Virus record (IMG/VR): IMGVR_UViG_3300030329_006476 | Location: 1-64,000 of that record | Source of the DNA: a virus | DNA length: 64,000 bases | Strand: one strand, 5' to 3' | In this document: positions 25,454 to 32,498 of the stretch, in pieces | Numbering within the stretch: the first letter of the stretch is position 1 | How the letters are laid out: each line of letters starts with the position of its first letter | Notes under the pieces: generated by a model | What the model saw: the letters and a program-made list of their open reading frames with translations, nothing else | What the model was told of the DNA's origin: nothing | The model's database searches: none | Program-made: the position numbers and the translations under genes

Positions 25454-25458
25454 ATAGT

Positions 25459-25812
25459 ATGACAATTGAAAAAATAAAAGAAATTCTCGCCAATATAAAA
25501 GCCGAACTGGAAAAGGTTGAAAGCGTAGACATTGCCGAGGCGGTCAAGTCGATTAAATACATTGACTCCATGGGCGTAATGTCGACTTTGTCTGGAGCTG
25601 TCGAAGATATCGGAACCGATAGCTCCGAAGTTGCCGACTTGGACAATGCGTTTTTCTCGGCAAAAAGAAAGCTAGAAAATTCCTTGTACGCTTACGAGGA
25701 AAAAATCATCGAGCGACGAAAAGAGCTAGAGCTTGCCATTGACGACATCGAAAGCTTTCTGCATGATGGCGAGTTTGCGTATGCATCACGGGTCGCAAAA
25801 AACTTCGAATAA
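25459..25812 (+). CDS. Coiled-coil unknown protein
   Basis: 117 residues, largely helical with heptad-like Ile/Leu/Lys/Glu spacing (EKIKEILANIKAELEKVE; YEEKIIERRKELELAIDD). No family recognised. Confidence 0.55.
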   Translation: MTIEKIKEILANIKAELEKVESVDIAEAVKSIKYIDSMGVMSTLSGAVEDIGTDSSEVADLDNAFFSAKRKLENSLYAYEEKIIERRKELELAIDDIESFLHDGEFAYASRVAKNFE

Positions 25813-25816
25813 AAAT

Positions 25817-25845
25817 TTGACTTTACCGCTAAAGTGGAGTAGGTT
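25817..25845 (+). promoter_or_regulatory. Cassette promoter, leaderless type
   Basis: TTGACT, 17 bp, TAGGTT, then ATAGT and the ATG at 25851. The spacer is TTACCGCTAAAGTGGAG. Confidence 0.75.
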
Positions 25846-25850
25846 ATAGT

Positions 25851-26054
25851 ATGAAGATTAAAAGAATAAGAGTAAAAGAATTCGATACTTTCTGGAGCAT
25901 TCGCATCTGGGACAGAGAAACGCAAGACCGCCCACGGGTTCGCACTGCAGGAATCGACGCCAAAGGGCGTGCGCCACATCTGGACAGGATTCTTGCCGAA
26001 GAAAAAAGCCCATGGGCAGGCGACTTCGACAGGGTCGAGGTGGTTTGGCAATAA
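25851..26054 (+). CDS. Small unknown protein
   Basis: 67 residues (MKIKRIRVKEFDTFWSIRIW) with an alternating beta/alpha look and a Trp-rich end (FDRVEVVWQ). No family recognised. Confidence 0.5.
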   Translation: MKIKRIRVKEFDTFWSIRIWDRETQDRPRVRTAGIDAKGRAPHLDRILAEEKSPWAGDFDRVEVVWQ

Positions 26055-26056
26055 AA

Positions 26057-26138
26057 TCCCTAAACCCTTAAAGGTCAAGGAGTTACGACCCGGGGGCCGG
26101 GGGCACGCTGTCGTAAGTCGTTGATAATCAACAAGATA
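26057..26138. repeat. Cassette repeat, copy 5
   Basis: Arms CCTTAAAGGTCAAGGAGTTACG and TAAGTCGTTGATAATCAAC around the core CCCGGGGGCCGGGGGCACGC. It starts two bases after the stop at 26054. Confidence 0.85.
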
Positions 26139-26227
26139 CATTTTTGGAGACTCATGCACTTTTCCATTCGTTAGTTATTTAACCCTATTTGAATTGGTCC
26201 CCCGCGACAGATTTACTGAAAAAAAAT

Positions 26228-26256
26228 TTGCATTCCTGTGCTTTATGTGCTAAGTT
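26228..26256 (+). promoter_or_regulatory. Cassette promoter, leaderless type
   Basis: TTGCAT, 17 bp, TAAGTT, then 6 bases to the ATG at 26263. Confidence 0.7.
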
Positions 26257-26262
26257 ATTTAT

Positions 26263-26445
26263 ATGAAATCAAGAGAAGACCTAGAGCAAATCATCGACCG
26301 AGAATCTTCTGACGCAAACGACGGATGCGTTCGAGCAAGACTATTAGTTGTCAACGCCGAACTAGCCTTGGACGATTTGGACAACGCCGAACTAGCCATG
26401 AGGCTCAGACAACAAGAGGAGGAGGACGAATTATGCGCAATATAA
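26263..26445 (+). CDS. Small acidic unknown protein
   Basis: 60 residues. It contains an internal duplication, NAELALDDLDNAELAMRL. Leaderless promoter. Its last 13 bases overlap the next gene. Confidence 0.5.
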   Translation: MKSREDLEQIIDRESSDANDGCVRARLLVVNAELALDDLDNAELAMRLRQQEEEDELCAI

Positions 26446-26573
26446 TTAAAAATGCAAAAACGCTAGCGTTAGTAGCTCACCTGAAGAAACAGGAAACGGT
26501 TGCAACCCCCAAGCTGCAAAGGCCCAAGTTTTCCCCCGCTCAAATTGCATGGATGCAATCTAGTCGTAAGTAG
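26433..26573 (+). CDS. Small unknown protein with PKFSPA C-terminal motif
   Basis: 46 residues from ATG 26433, chosen because AGGAGGAGGA precedes it, the best Shine-Dalgarno of the cassette region. The end LQRPKFSPAQIAWMQSS is related to the protein at 22145-22309. Its stop lies inside repeat copy 6. Confidence 0.55.
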   Translation: MRNIIKNAKTLALVAHLKKQETVATPKLQRPKFSPAQIAWMQSSRK

Positions 26574-26646
26574 CTCACCTTCAACGAGTTACGCGACGGC
26601 AGGCCCGGCGCCCGCGTCGTAAGTCGTTGGCTATCAAGGACTTACA
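26564..26646. repeat. Cassette repeat, copy 6
   Basis: Arms GTAAGTAGCTCACCTTCAACG and GTAAGTCGTTGGCTATCAAGG around the core CGGCAGGCCCGGCGCCCG. It separates the convergent plus-strand and minus-strand arrays and overlaps the ends of genes on both sides. Confidence 0.8.
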
Positions 26647-26887
26647 AAGAAACCCCCATCCCTTCAAGCCAATCGGCGAAAGCGAAAATGTGCCATCCCT
26701 CGGACAAGTTGACCTTTTCGGCAATGTCTATTATATTACCGCTTGCCCAATTTTTTTCCACACAAGCTTGCCCAATGCTAATGTCGTATTTTTCAGGGGT
26801 GCGGTCAGGATGTTGAGACGAACAAATCACGGGCATTCCATTGTCGCCTAGTTTTGTCAACACCCAAAAAGGTTTGTTCGATTCCAT
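26642..26887 (-). CDS. Small unknown protein
   Basis: 81 residues (MESNKPFWVLTKLGDNGMPV), mixed alpha/beta with two Cys and five Trp. It starts by TAATG overlap with the GP88-like gene and ends in repeat copy 6. Probably co-expressed with GP88. Confidence 0.5.
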   Translation of the reverse strand: MESNKPFWVLTKLGDNGMPVICSSQHPDRTPEKYDISIGQACVEKNWASGNIIDIAEKVNLSEGWHIFAFADWLEGMGVSL

Positions 26888-27612
26888 TAGGAATTTACCC
26901 CTTCCTGAACAAATCCTGTCTTATCCTTTTTTGCAAGACCCTTTTCAATTAGCCCCACGACTACGCCTTTTTTATCTAGAAAACGCAAATCGTTTTCGTC
27001 ACCGTTGACGACTTCAAATCCTTTCCAAGTCTTAGGAAGTTGATTGCGAAAAACTACGGCGACATTCCCGCCCATTTGCAAGACCATATCGCACAACGAA
27101 TCGTTATGTTCCGAGCGTGAAAAAGTCAAATGATAGTTTCTGGGAAAATCCTTTGCTTGGTTGACGAACTTTGCCATACGCTGAAAGGACTTGGTATAAT
27201 CGTAGAATTGAGAACCGCAGAAGTACTCAAAAATATTGTACGCAGGGTCTTTCATGAAAATCTTTTCCCATTCGATGTCGCTTGTGAGATTCAAACGGAA
27301 AACTGCCGTCATTTCCTTTTTGGTGGCAAGCTTAACTGTCGAAGCAATTTCTTTGCAAAGCTTACGCATGAAATCAGCTTGCTTTTCAAAAAACAATTTT
27401 GTCTTTGCAATGCGTGAATCTTGCGTGCGTTCCATGCGACCACGCCCTGCCGTATTCAAACAAGAGAAGGTGCAACCCTTGCTTCGCCAACGGCACGCCT
27501 CGTATCCTGAAAGATTTGCGGGAGCAAGATGAATACCCTTTGTAAGGTAACCAAGTTTTTCGCCTTTTACAATTTTGGCATTTCCTGCCGTGAGTAGAGT
27601 TTGCTTAATCAT
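26887..27612 (-). CDS. GP88-like phage protein
   Basis: 241 residues. It matches the phage gene-product-88 family by LAPANLSGYEACRWRSKGC, SCLNTAGRGRM, RIAKTKLFFEKQADFM, RLNLTSDIEWE, FYDYTKS, YHLTFSRSE, NVAVVFRNQLP and LRFLDKKGVVVGL. The family is widespread in phages; its conserved Cys, Arg and His residues suggest an enzyme, but its reaction is not known to me. Own leaderless promoter. Confidence 0.75.
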   Translation of the reverse strand: MIKQTLLTAGNAKIVKGEKLGYLTKGIHLAPANLSGYEACRWRSKGCTFSCLNTAGRGRMERTQDSRIAKTKLFFEKQADFMRKLCKEIASTVKLATKKEMTAVFRLNLTSDIEWEKIFMKDPAYNIFEYFCGSQFYDYTKSFQRMAKFVNQAKDFPRNYHLTFSRSEHNDSLCDMVLQMGGNVAVVFRNQLPKTWKGFEVVNGDENDLRFLDKKGVVVGLIEKGLAKKDKTGFVQEGVNS

Positions 27613-27618
27613 GACTAT

Positions 27619-27647
27619 AACCTAACCTCTTTTGCTTTGTTTGTCAA
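27619..27647 (-). promoter_or_regulatory. Cassette promoter, leaderless type
   Basis: TTGACA, 17 bp, TAGGTT, then ATAGTC and the ATG at 27612. It overlaps the 3' end of the gene upstream. Confidence 0.75.
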
Positions 27648-27783
27648 CAATTTCTTGTGCTTTTTTTATTCCCTTTTCCATGCCGAATTGGCTTACGAGT
27701 CGCTTGAATGTTTCCCAAGCAATCGTGTTTTCTGGCAAACTTTTCCATGCCTGCATTCTTTCTTGTGATGTGATGTTTTTCAT
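27622..27783 (-). CDS. Small helical unknown protein
   Basis: 53 residues (MKNITSQERMQAWKSLPENT ... GMEKGIKKAQEIVDKQSK). Start overlaps the previous stop as ATGA. Its last codons contain the promoter of the GP88-like gene. Confidence 0.5.
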   Translation of the reverse strand: MKNITSQERMQAWKSLPENTIAWETFKRLVSQFGMEKGIKKAQEIVDKQSKRG

Positions 27784-27953
27784 GAGTGTGCGGTTTTTCT
27801 GACGACTATCCAGTTTGACGCCATGCCCTCGACAAAGTCCTCGGCAACTTTTCTGCTAGGTGCTGTAATCTCGGCAACCTTTGGCTTGCCCGTGGTTTTG
27901 TCAACTGCTGCAATTTCAAACTTGAAAATCGCTTTAATATCGTTTTTGTCCAT
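27780..27953 (-). CDS. Small unknown protein
   Basis: 57 residues (MDKNDIKAIFKFEIAAVDKT ... ITAPSRKVAEDFVEGM). Predicted beta-alpha. First gene of a cassette headed by a leaderless promoter and repeat copy 7. Confidence 0.5.
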   Translation of the reverse strand: MDKNDIKAIFKFEIAAVDKTTGKPKVAEITAPSRKVAEDFVEGMASNWIVVRKTAHS

Positions 27954-27958
27954 GTCTT

Positions 27959-27987
27959 AATAAAACACAGATTCACTCAAAACGCAA
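27959..27987 (-). promoter_or_regulatory. Cassette promoter, leaderless type
   Basis: TTGCGT, 17 bp, TTTATT, then AAGAC and the ATG at 27953. Confidence 0.6.
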
Positions 27988-28010
27988 ATTTTTTCTTAAA
28001 CTTTTTTTGG

Positions 28011-28092
28011 CGCAAGTTGTTGATGTTCAAGCACTTACGACGAGGCGGCCGGGGCGCCAGCGACCTAAGTCGCTGACCATCAAGGATTTACC
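28011..28092. repeat. Cassette repeat, copy 7
   Basis: Arms AAGTTGTTGATGTTCAAGCAC and TAAGTCGCTGACCATCAAGG around the core AGGCGGCCGGGGCGCCAGCG. It lies just upstream (minus sense) of the promoter at 27959. Confidence 0.85.
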
Positions 28093-28152
28093 CTACAATT
28101 TCTTTGTGCAGGATATAAAAGACAATTGCCCAAGTGATGACAAAGTAGAGAA

Positions 28153-28401
28153 TCATCCTAGAATCTTCTCAATGACTGGAGAGGCAATCAAATTGCGGAC
28201 AGCGTAACCTCGCTTACCGTACTGAGCACCCCTCACTACCGACTTGAAAGAGCGACTGACAAAATCATAATAGGCGGGAACGGCTGAACCTTCCCTGTTT
28301 ACATAGGTAAACCACAGCTTGTCACCTACCCTTTCAGCCTCTTGCGGTTGATAGTTGGCGACTGCGTGAGCCTTCTTGGCAAATGAGAACTCTTGTTGCA
28401 T
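28153..28401 (-). CDS. Small unknown protein
   Basis: 82 residues (MQQEFSFAKKAHAVANYQPQ), beta-rich middle (GDKLWFTYVNREGSAVPAYY). AAAGGAAAAGC precedes the ATG. Last gene of a three-gene cassette starting at 29146. Confidence 0.5.
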   Translation of the reverse strand: MQQEFSFAKKAHAVANYQPQEAERVGDKLWFTYVNREGSAVPAYYDFVSRSFKSVVRGAQYGKRGYAVRNLIASPVIEKILG

Positions 28402-28425
28402 TGCTTTTCCTTTCTTTTGAGTTTT

Positions 28426-28731
28426 TTAATAGGCTTGAATTACCAAGCCACCGTTGTCCAATTCTAAAACCAAAGTTTCCTCTCTGAAATAGTTGAGGAC
28501 ATCGTCATCGTCCTCGCAATCTTCGGGAACCGAATAATCGCTCTTGAGTTCGTTCAGGTCTTCATATTCTGAAAACTCGCAACAAATGGCAATCGGGTCA
28601 AGTTCCATGTCGGGGCTTACTTCCTCGAAGAAATCAAACAAAGCCTTGCGACCTGCCACAGAGAAATTTTCTGACCTGTTCATCTGGTCAAAGGCGTTAA
28701 CGAAATCTCGCTCAGTAATTGTTTTAATCAT
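28426..28731 (-). CDS. Acidic unknown protein
   Basis: 101 residues, very acidic (SDYSVPEDCEDDDDVLNYFR). The CxxFxEYEDLxELxxDY pattern (CCEFSEYEDLNELKSDY) is one I have seen in small phage proteins of unknown role. AAAGGA precedes the ATG. Confidence 0.55.
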   Translation of the reverse strand: MIKTITERDFVNAFDQMNRSENFSVAGRKALFDFFEEVSPDMELDPIAICCEFSEYEDLNELKSDYSVPEDCEDDDDVLNYFREETLVLELDNGGLVIQAY

Positions 28732-28750
28732 GGTTTTTTATTCCTTTCTT

Positions 28751-29146
28751 TTAGTTGTAAATCTCGGCTTGATGCTTTTCTTTTGCCAAATGTAAGTTGT
28801 CGATGAAATCCGTGGCTCCATCGCCTTGTAAATTGTTCATCAACTTGTTGATGTCGTCTTTGGTTTGCCATCCAAGCACATCGTCATAAGAAGCAAGAGG
28901 AATCATGGAATCATTTCTGAAAACCGCAACCTCATAAGTTCCCTTGGACGCATTGCCATAAAGCCCGCCGAAGGATTGGTCTTTATCTTTCATAGCGACC
29001 ACAGAAATCTGTAAACCATTTCCAAGGTCAAGCTTGGCTTGAATGGCATCTGCTTTAACAGCGTGTGCGTTAAACTTTAGGTCTTGGAAGCTATAATGCT
29101 TACGAAACAAAGACCTTAACCAATTTAATATCTTCTTTACTGTCAT
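28751..29146 (-). CDS. Unknown protein, leaderless
   Basis: 131 residues from ATG 29146 (MTVKKILNWLRSLFRKHYSF). An ATG 18 bases earlier lies inside the -10 to start interval and is rejected. Basic amphipathic N-terminus, then a beta-rich domain (GNGLQISVVAMKDKDQSFGG). Confidence 0.5.
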   Translation of the reverse strand: MTVKKILNWLRSLFRKHYSFQDLKFNAHAVKADAIQAKLDLGNGLQISVVAMKDKDQSFGGLYGNASKGTYEVAVFRNDSMIPLASYDDVLGWQTKDDINKLMNNLQGDGATDFIDNLHLAKEKHQAEIYN

Positions 29147-29152
29147 AGTAAT

Positions 29153-29181
29153 AATATCGCACACTTTACCCCTAAACGCAA
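29153..29181 (-). promoter_or_regulatory. Cassette promoter, leaderless type
   Basis: TTGCGT, 17 bp, GATATT, then ATTACT and the ATG at 29146. Confidence 0.65.
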
Positions 29182-29209
29182 ATAAAAAATGAACTTTTTT
29201 TAAAATAGT

Positions 29210-29292
29210 TCTAACTCGTTGGCAGTGAAGGGGTTATGACTCGCGCGGCGGGGCCCTCGGCCCCTAAGTCGTTGAGTATCAGCGGCTTACGC
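29210..29292. repeat. Cassette repeat, copy 8
   Basis: Arms CTAACTCGTTGGCAGTGAAGG and TAAGTCGTTGAGTATCAGCGG around the core GCGCGGCGGGGCCCTCGGCC. The next gene upstream ends exactly at its border. Confidence 0.85.
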
Positions 29293-29475
29293 CTATTGTG
29301 TCGACGCTTTGCCTATGGTGTAGGGCGAGTGACTCGCGTATCGGTCAATATTACGCTCCAGAATTTTAATCATCTCCACAGCAGCGTTCAAGGTATATAA
29401 ATCCTTTGTGCCGTCTGAAGCCCTCAAGGCTTTGCCGTGCTTTAGTATAACATAGTTGTTTAATTGTGAATCCAT
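29293..29475 (-). CDS. Small helical unknown protein
   Basis: 60 residues (MDSQLNNYVILKHGKALRAS ... LNAAVEMIKILERNIDRYAS). No Shine-Dalgarno; it starts 6 bases after the previous stop. Fourth gene of the cassette that begins at 30240. Confidence 0.5.
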   Translation of the reverse strand: MDSQLNNYVILKHGKALRASDGTKDLYTLNAAVEMIKILERNIDRYASHSPYTIGKASTQ

Positions 29476-29481
29476 TGTATA

Positions 29482-29763
29482 TTAGTTTAAATACCCCCAA
29501 TTTTTTATAGGATTAACTTGCTTTCTTAACTCGCTAGGAGAATCTTCTTCTCTTTGAGCTAACCTCTTGACCTCCCTGTCAGACAATTCAAGACTTCTAG
29601 GGATGTCGGGAGACTTGGGGTCATCAACGATTAAATGTAATGACATTCCCGGGTCTGCTATTACCTTAAAGGTTTTTTCGCAAAAATCGGGAATCCTCTC
29701 AGCTTTAATCCCCAAGGCGTTTAGATGTTTAGTGGCTAGTTCAAAAGTTTTGTTATCAATCAT
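29482..29763 (-). CDS. Unknown protein
   Basis: 93 residues from ATG 29763, preferred over the longer frame because AAGGG lies just before it and the upstream gene stops at 29771. Mixed alpha/beta (FELATKHLNALGIKAERIPD ... LHLIVDDPKSPDIP). Confidence 0.5.
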   Translation of the reverse strand: MIDNKTFELATKHLNALGIKAERIPDFCEKTFKVIADPGMSLHLIVDDPKSPDIPRSLELSDREVKRLAQREEDSPSELRKQVNPIKNWGYLN

Positions 29764-29770
29764 GACACCC

Positions 29771-30055
29771 TTAGTCCTTTTGGTTGAATGTGGCAAGCAA
29801 TTCTGGGCTTGCGTCCGCATAAGCCTCGTCTTCCTCGTCTACGCTTTCAGCCGAGTCAGTGCCGAGAAAACTCAATTCGTCGCCCAAATCCGTCTGGTCA
29901 GGTGCAAGTTGCCCGTGTTCGGCAAGAAAAGCTTCGGTCGCTTCTTGCTCGACGATTTCCTCAACTTCTTGCTTGGTGAGGGCAGGTTGACCATTTTTTA
30001 CTCTCTGCAAGGTTGCCTCGTAGATTCTGCGTTTTGCTTCTTCAGTATAATCCAT
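29771..30055 (-). CDS. Acidic unknown protein
   Basis: 94 residues from ATG 30055 with GAGGAG upstream. Helical N-terminus (MDYTEEAKRRIYEATLQRVK) and an acidic C-terminus, ending FNQKD. No family recognised. Confidence 0.55.
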   Translation of the reverse strand: MDYTEEAKRRIYEATLQRVKNGQPALTKQEVEEIVEQEATEAFLAEHGQLAPDQTDLGDELSFLGTDSAESVDEEDEAYADASPELLATFNQKD

Positions 30056-30057
30056 TT

Positions 30058-30240
30058 TTAGATTTCTCCTCTCGTTACTAAGTTGCCCAAAAAAGAGAAT
30101 CCTGCATCCCCTTCTTTCTTGGCGAGTTTGTTGGCAAGGCGAAGTGCCTTTGCCCGACTTTGGACTTGCTCTACAAGGAATCCTCCAACAAAAATGTTGA
30201 ACCATCCTTGGAGATTTTCGTTTTTCTCAATCTTAATCAT
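30058..30240 (-). CDS. Small unknown protein, leaderless
   Basis: 60 residues from ATG 30240 (MIKIEKNENLQGWFNIFVGG ... SRAKALRLANKLAKKEG). The longer frame reads back through the promoter and is rejected. Confidence 0.55.
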   Translation of the reverse strand: MIKIEKNENLQGWFNIFVGGFLVEQVQSRAKALRLANKLAKKEGDAGFSFLGNLVTRGEI

Positions 30241-30246
30241 ACTTAC

Positions 30247-30275
30247 AAGGTAAACTAGTTTTGCGCAAAATGCAA
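30247..30275 (-). promoter_or_regulatory. Cassette promoter, leaderless type
   Basis: TTGCAT, 17 bp, TACCTT, then GTAAGT and the ATG at 30240. It lies just beyond the 3' end of the candidate RNA at 30298. Confidence 0.7.
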
Positions 30276-30297
30276 ATAAAAAATGAACTTTTTTTAA

Positions 30298-30494
30298 AAA
30301 TAAAGTGAATGAGAGTCGAGCCGCCACACTCGATAAAGCTTTCAAGGGTTGACCTACTAGGCGTTGTACTGCCTCTCAAAATTGTGTCTCGTGCTGTGCC
30401 ACATGACTGCACCCAGATTTGTGAAGGTTGCGATCCTCCTGTCTTGAGGGGTTTATGTCTCAAGTCTGACACGAGACTGAAATGTTAAAGAACT
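30298..30494 (-). ncRNA. Candidate structured RNA with cassette promoter
   Basis: A GC-richer island without a credible gene. Reading the minus strand, GTCTCGTG near the 5' end pairs perfectly with CACGAGAC about 90 bases later, enclosing CTTGAG/CTCAAG. A second domain has TCGAG/CTCGA inside GAGAG/CTCTC. It is followed by a T-rich stretch, and it is headed by a TTGCAA-17-TATTGT promoter. No tRNA or known RNA family recognised. Exact ends are estimates. Confidence 0.5.
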
Positions 30495-30500
30495 ATAAAT

Positions 30501-30529
30501 ACAATAACCCCGAAACCTAATAATTGCAA
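30501..30529 (-). promoter_or_regulatory. Promoter of the candidate RNA
   Basis: TTGCAA, 17 bp, TATTGT, with a predicted start near 30494. Same -35 class and spacing as the gene cassettes, but no start codon follows. Confidence 0.6.
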
Positions 30530-30556
30530 GAAAAAAGTGAAGTTTTTTACAAATAG

Positions 30557-30640
30557 TCGTAACCCTCTGACTGTCAAGGAGTTACGACCGGCACGGCCCG
30601 GCGCCCGAGTCATAAGTCGTTGATAGTCAAAGACTTGCAA
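30557..30640. repeat. Cassette repeat, copy 9
   Basis: Arms CGTAACCCTCTGACTGTCAAGG and ATAAGTCGTTGATAGTCAAAG around the core CCGGCACGGCCCGGCGCCCG. It lies between the terminator at 30656 and the candidate RNA promoter. Confidence 0.85.
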
Positions 30641-30655
30641 CCAAATAAGTGATCC

Positions 30656-30690
30656 AAAAAAACCCCCAGAGATTTCTCTCCGGGGGCTTT
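30656..30690 (-). terminator. Intrinsic terminator after the DUF932-like gene
   Basis: CCCCC and GGGGG, extended by AGAGA/TCTC, with a run of T on the minus strand after the stem. It lies 34 bases past the stop at 30724. Confidence 0.85.
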
Positions 30691-30723
30691 ATTTGGTAGG
30701 GATTCGTTTCCTTTTTGGACGCC

Positions 30724-31557
30724 TTAGGACAGGGTGACCAATCCCTCTTGTACATCCACTTCCGCATAAGGGTCAAGTACGGAATGCAAAGCATAGGAGC
30801 GATTTCTCACATTCGTGGGCTGATTGAAGTTCACATGACTTCCCTTGTAGGTTTCGGTGAAGGCATTGTAAAGAGAATTTACATTCCTGTCCCAAAATTC
30901 GGAATGGTCGCTACTTTCCCATTGGTTGAGAACATCAGGAATTTGCGTGACATTTATCGCCTTCGCCTTGTAAGCTTGGATAATAAGGTCATTAGCCTCG
31001 GAATTGCTAATCTCTCTGTTCTTGTAGCCATCAACCCTTGTATCTTGGGTGTTCCACATGGTGAAGAGCTTTCCAATCCCCTCTACCATTCTTTGCCTGA
31101 ACGATTCAAGTAATTGTGGCAGTTCGCCAGTATGCTTATGCTTTACCTCAACCTCATTTGAGAAAATCAAATTATCACAAACAAAGGGTGCATCTCCTGC
31201 ACACATACCAACCGAAAACTTCTTGTCATTGGAGTTTCGCAATCCTACGACTGTCCCACGCTCGTTTTGACCCTTTCTGGTGGAATGGGTAACTTGAAAC
31301 AAACCAAAGTAACGCTTTCCTTCGTGACCAAGATTGTGGCATTCGTTCTCTACCCTGAAGTTTCTTTCGTTCAAAACGGAACGCAACGAGTCGATTACAT
31401 CCTTGTGGGGTAACGGTTGGTGGGAAATCGAAACGCTTCCATCCTTTCTGGCTTTTTGCCGATAAGTGGCTGGAGGGGTTGGGGTTGCTTTTACTCGTGA
31501 TAGGCAAACTACTTCGTGTTGGTTTCCGCAGATGCTTAAGTCTAATTTTTTTGTCAT
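30724..31557 (-). CDS. DUF932-like phage/plasmid protein
   Basis: 277 residues from ATG 31557. KRYFGLFQV, VVGLRNSNDKKFSVGMCAGD and PFVCDNLIFSNEVEVKHKHTG match the DUF932 phage/plasmid-like family (VGxRNSxDKxF, xFVCDNxxF). Function is unknown; related proteins accompany replication or recombination genes. It has a normal leader with TAAGGA and a strong terminator, so it differs from its leaderless neighbours. Confidence 0.75.
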   Translation of the reverse strand: MTKKLDLSICGNQHEVVCLSRVKATPTPPATYRQKARKDGSVSISHQPLPHKDVIDSLRSVLNERNFRVENECHNLGHEGKRYFGLFQVTHSTRKGQNERGTVVGLRNSNDKKFSVGMCAGDAPFVCDNLIFSNEVEVKHKHTGELPQLLESFRQRMVEGIGKLFTMWNTQDTRVDGYKNREISNSEANDLIIQAYKAKAINVTQIPDVLNQWESSDHSEFWDRNVNSLYNAFTETYKGSHVNFNQPTNVRNRSYALHSVLDPYAEVDVQEGLVTLS

Positions 31558-31591
31558 AATTTTATCCTTACTTTGTTGTTTTAATATATAT

Positions 31592-31620
31592 ACAATATAA
31601 TAATGGTGGGTTTTTGTCAA
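31592..31620 (-). promoter_or_regulatory. Promoter of the DUF932-like gene
   Basis: TTGACA, 17 bp, TATTGT. The leader of about 28-35 bases carries TAAGGA before the ATG at 31557. Confidence 0.75.
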
Positions 31621-31623
31621 TAG

Positions 31624-31866
31624 TTAATTTCGATAATTTTGATGTAATTTACCTTGCTCGTAAAGTTCTTCGTAGCTAATGGCTTTATCGGCAATAAGCT
31701 TGAGGTGGGCGCGGACTGCTCCAAGGATAACTTTGTCATCCAAGGAGAGCTTGGAATCCATAGGGCGAATTAAAAGTTCTGCAATTACTTCGAGGCAAGC
31801 CCCAAAGCTTTCGGCGGTTCCAAGGTCATCAACTAGAACTTCTTCTTTGTTATTGTTAAATCTCAT
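31624..31866 (-). CDS. Small helical unknown protein, leaderless
   Basis: 80 residues (MRFNNNKEEVLVDDLGTAES ... LSLDDKVILGAVRAHLKLIA). The start is fixed by the promoter. No family recognised. Confidence 0.55.
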   Translation of the reverse strand: MRFNNNKEEVLVDDLGTAESFGACLEVIAELLIRPMDSKLSLDDKVILGAVRAHLKLIADKAISYEELYEQGKLHQNYRN

Positions 31867-31872
31867 TTTATA

Positions 31873-31901
31873 ATAATCGCATAAAACAGAATAAAACGCA
31901 A
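31873..31901 (-). promoter_or_regulatory. Cassette promoter, leaderless type
   Basis: TTGCGT, 17 bp, GATTAT, then TATAAA and the ATG at 31866. Confidence 0.65.
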
Positions 31902-31929
31902 GGAAAAAAATCGTTTTTTAAAAAAAAGT

Positions 31930-32012
31930 TGTAAACCCCTCTGCATCAACAAGTTACGACGGCAGGGGCCCCGCGCCGGCGCCGCAAGTCCTTGATGGTC
32001 AACGACTTACGG
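31930..32012. repeat. Cassette repeat, copy 10
   Basis: Arms GTAAACCCCTCTGCATCAACAAG and CAAGTCCTTGATGGTCAACG around the core GGCAGGGGCCCCGCGCCGGC. Confidence 0.85.
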
Positions 32013-32034
32013 CCCGGGAGGAGATTCGTGGCTC

Positions 32035-32253
32035 TTAGGCTCTTCGCTCCAAGTCGTAAAGCTTGTTCAGCAAATTGCGGTGATAATCCTTCTTTTGGTA
32101 ATAATCGGGAGTGTTTTCACCGTACATTTCCCGCACGGCAAGCTGGTACCCCAATTCTCTGAGGGCATGGCTTATTTTGAGGGCAGCTTTTCGCTCCCCT
32201 ATTTGCTTGTCGGTCAATTCCTTCCCTAGGAGTAGTTCTGGTGACGCAGTCAT
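32035..32253 (-). CDS. Small helical unknown protein
   Basis: 72 residues, basic and helical (ERKAALKISHALRELGYQLA ... YHRNLLNKLYDLERRA). It starts one base after the previous stop. Last gene of the cassette that begins at 32708. Confidence 0.5.
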   Translation of the reverse strand: MTASPELLLGKELTDKQIGERKAALKISHALRELGYQLAVREMYGENTPDYYQKKDYHRNLLNKLYDLERRA

Positions 32254-32254
32254 C

Positions 32255-32491
32255 TTATACTCTATTCAATGCCACTACTCGGTCGTACCTGAACGAACGA
32301 TAGGCGTTACGATTGTGACAATAAGCTCGGAAGCCTGCCACCTTCACGCCTTCAGCCACATTTCCAAATTCCCGTTCGTGGTCGGGCTTATCGATGGTAT
32401 ACAACTCCGTCCTCCCGTCTTGCGTCTTGTAGACCAATTGGAATACGGGATTCTTGAGTAGGCGTTGGATTTTCTTTAGTGCTTTCTTCAT
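32255..32491 (-). CDS. Small basic unknown protein
   Basis: 78 residues (MKKALKKIQRLLKNPVFQLV) with a beta-rich C-terminus. No Shine-Dalgarno; it starts 7 bases after the previous stop. Confidence 0.5.
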   Translation of the reverse strand: MKKALKKIQRLLKNPVFQLVYKTQDGRTELYTIDKPDHEREFGNVAEGVKVAGFRAYCHNRNAYRSFRYDRVVALNRV

Positions 32492-32498
32492 ATCGGTA

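Noticed and set aside
21843-31901. Bacteroidota-type promoters (TTTG at -33, TAnnTTTG at -7) as proof of host
   Set aside because: TTTG, 19 bp, TANNTT fits many copies, but the -10 often lacks the final TTG, other promoters here are ordinary TTGACA-17-TATAGT, and clear Shine-Dalgarno sequences occur. Host is left open.
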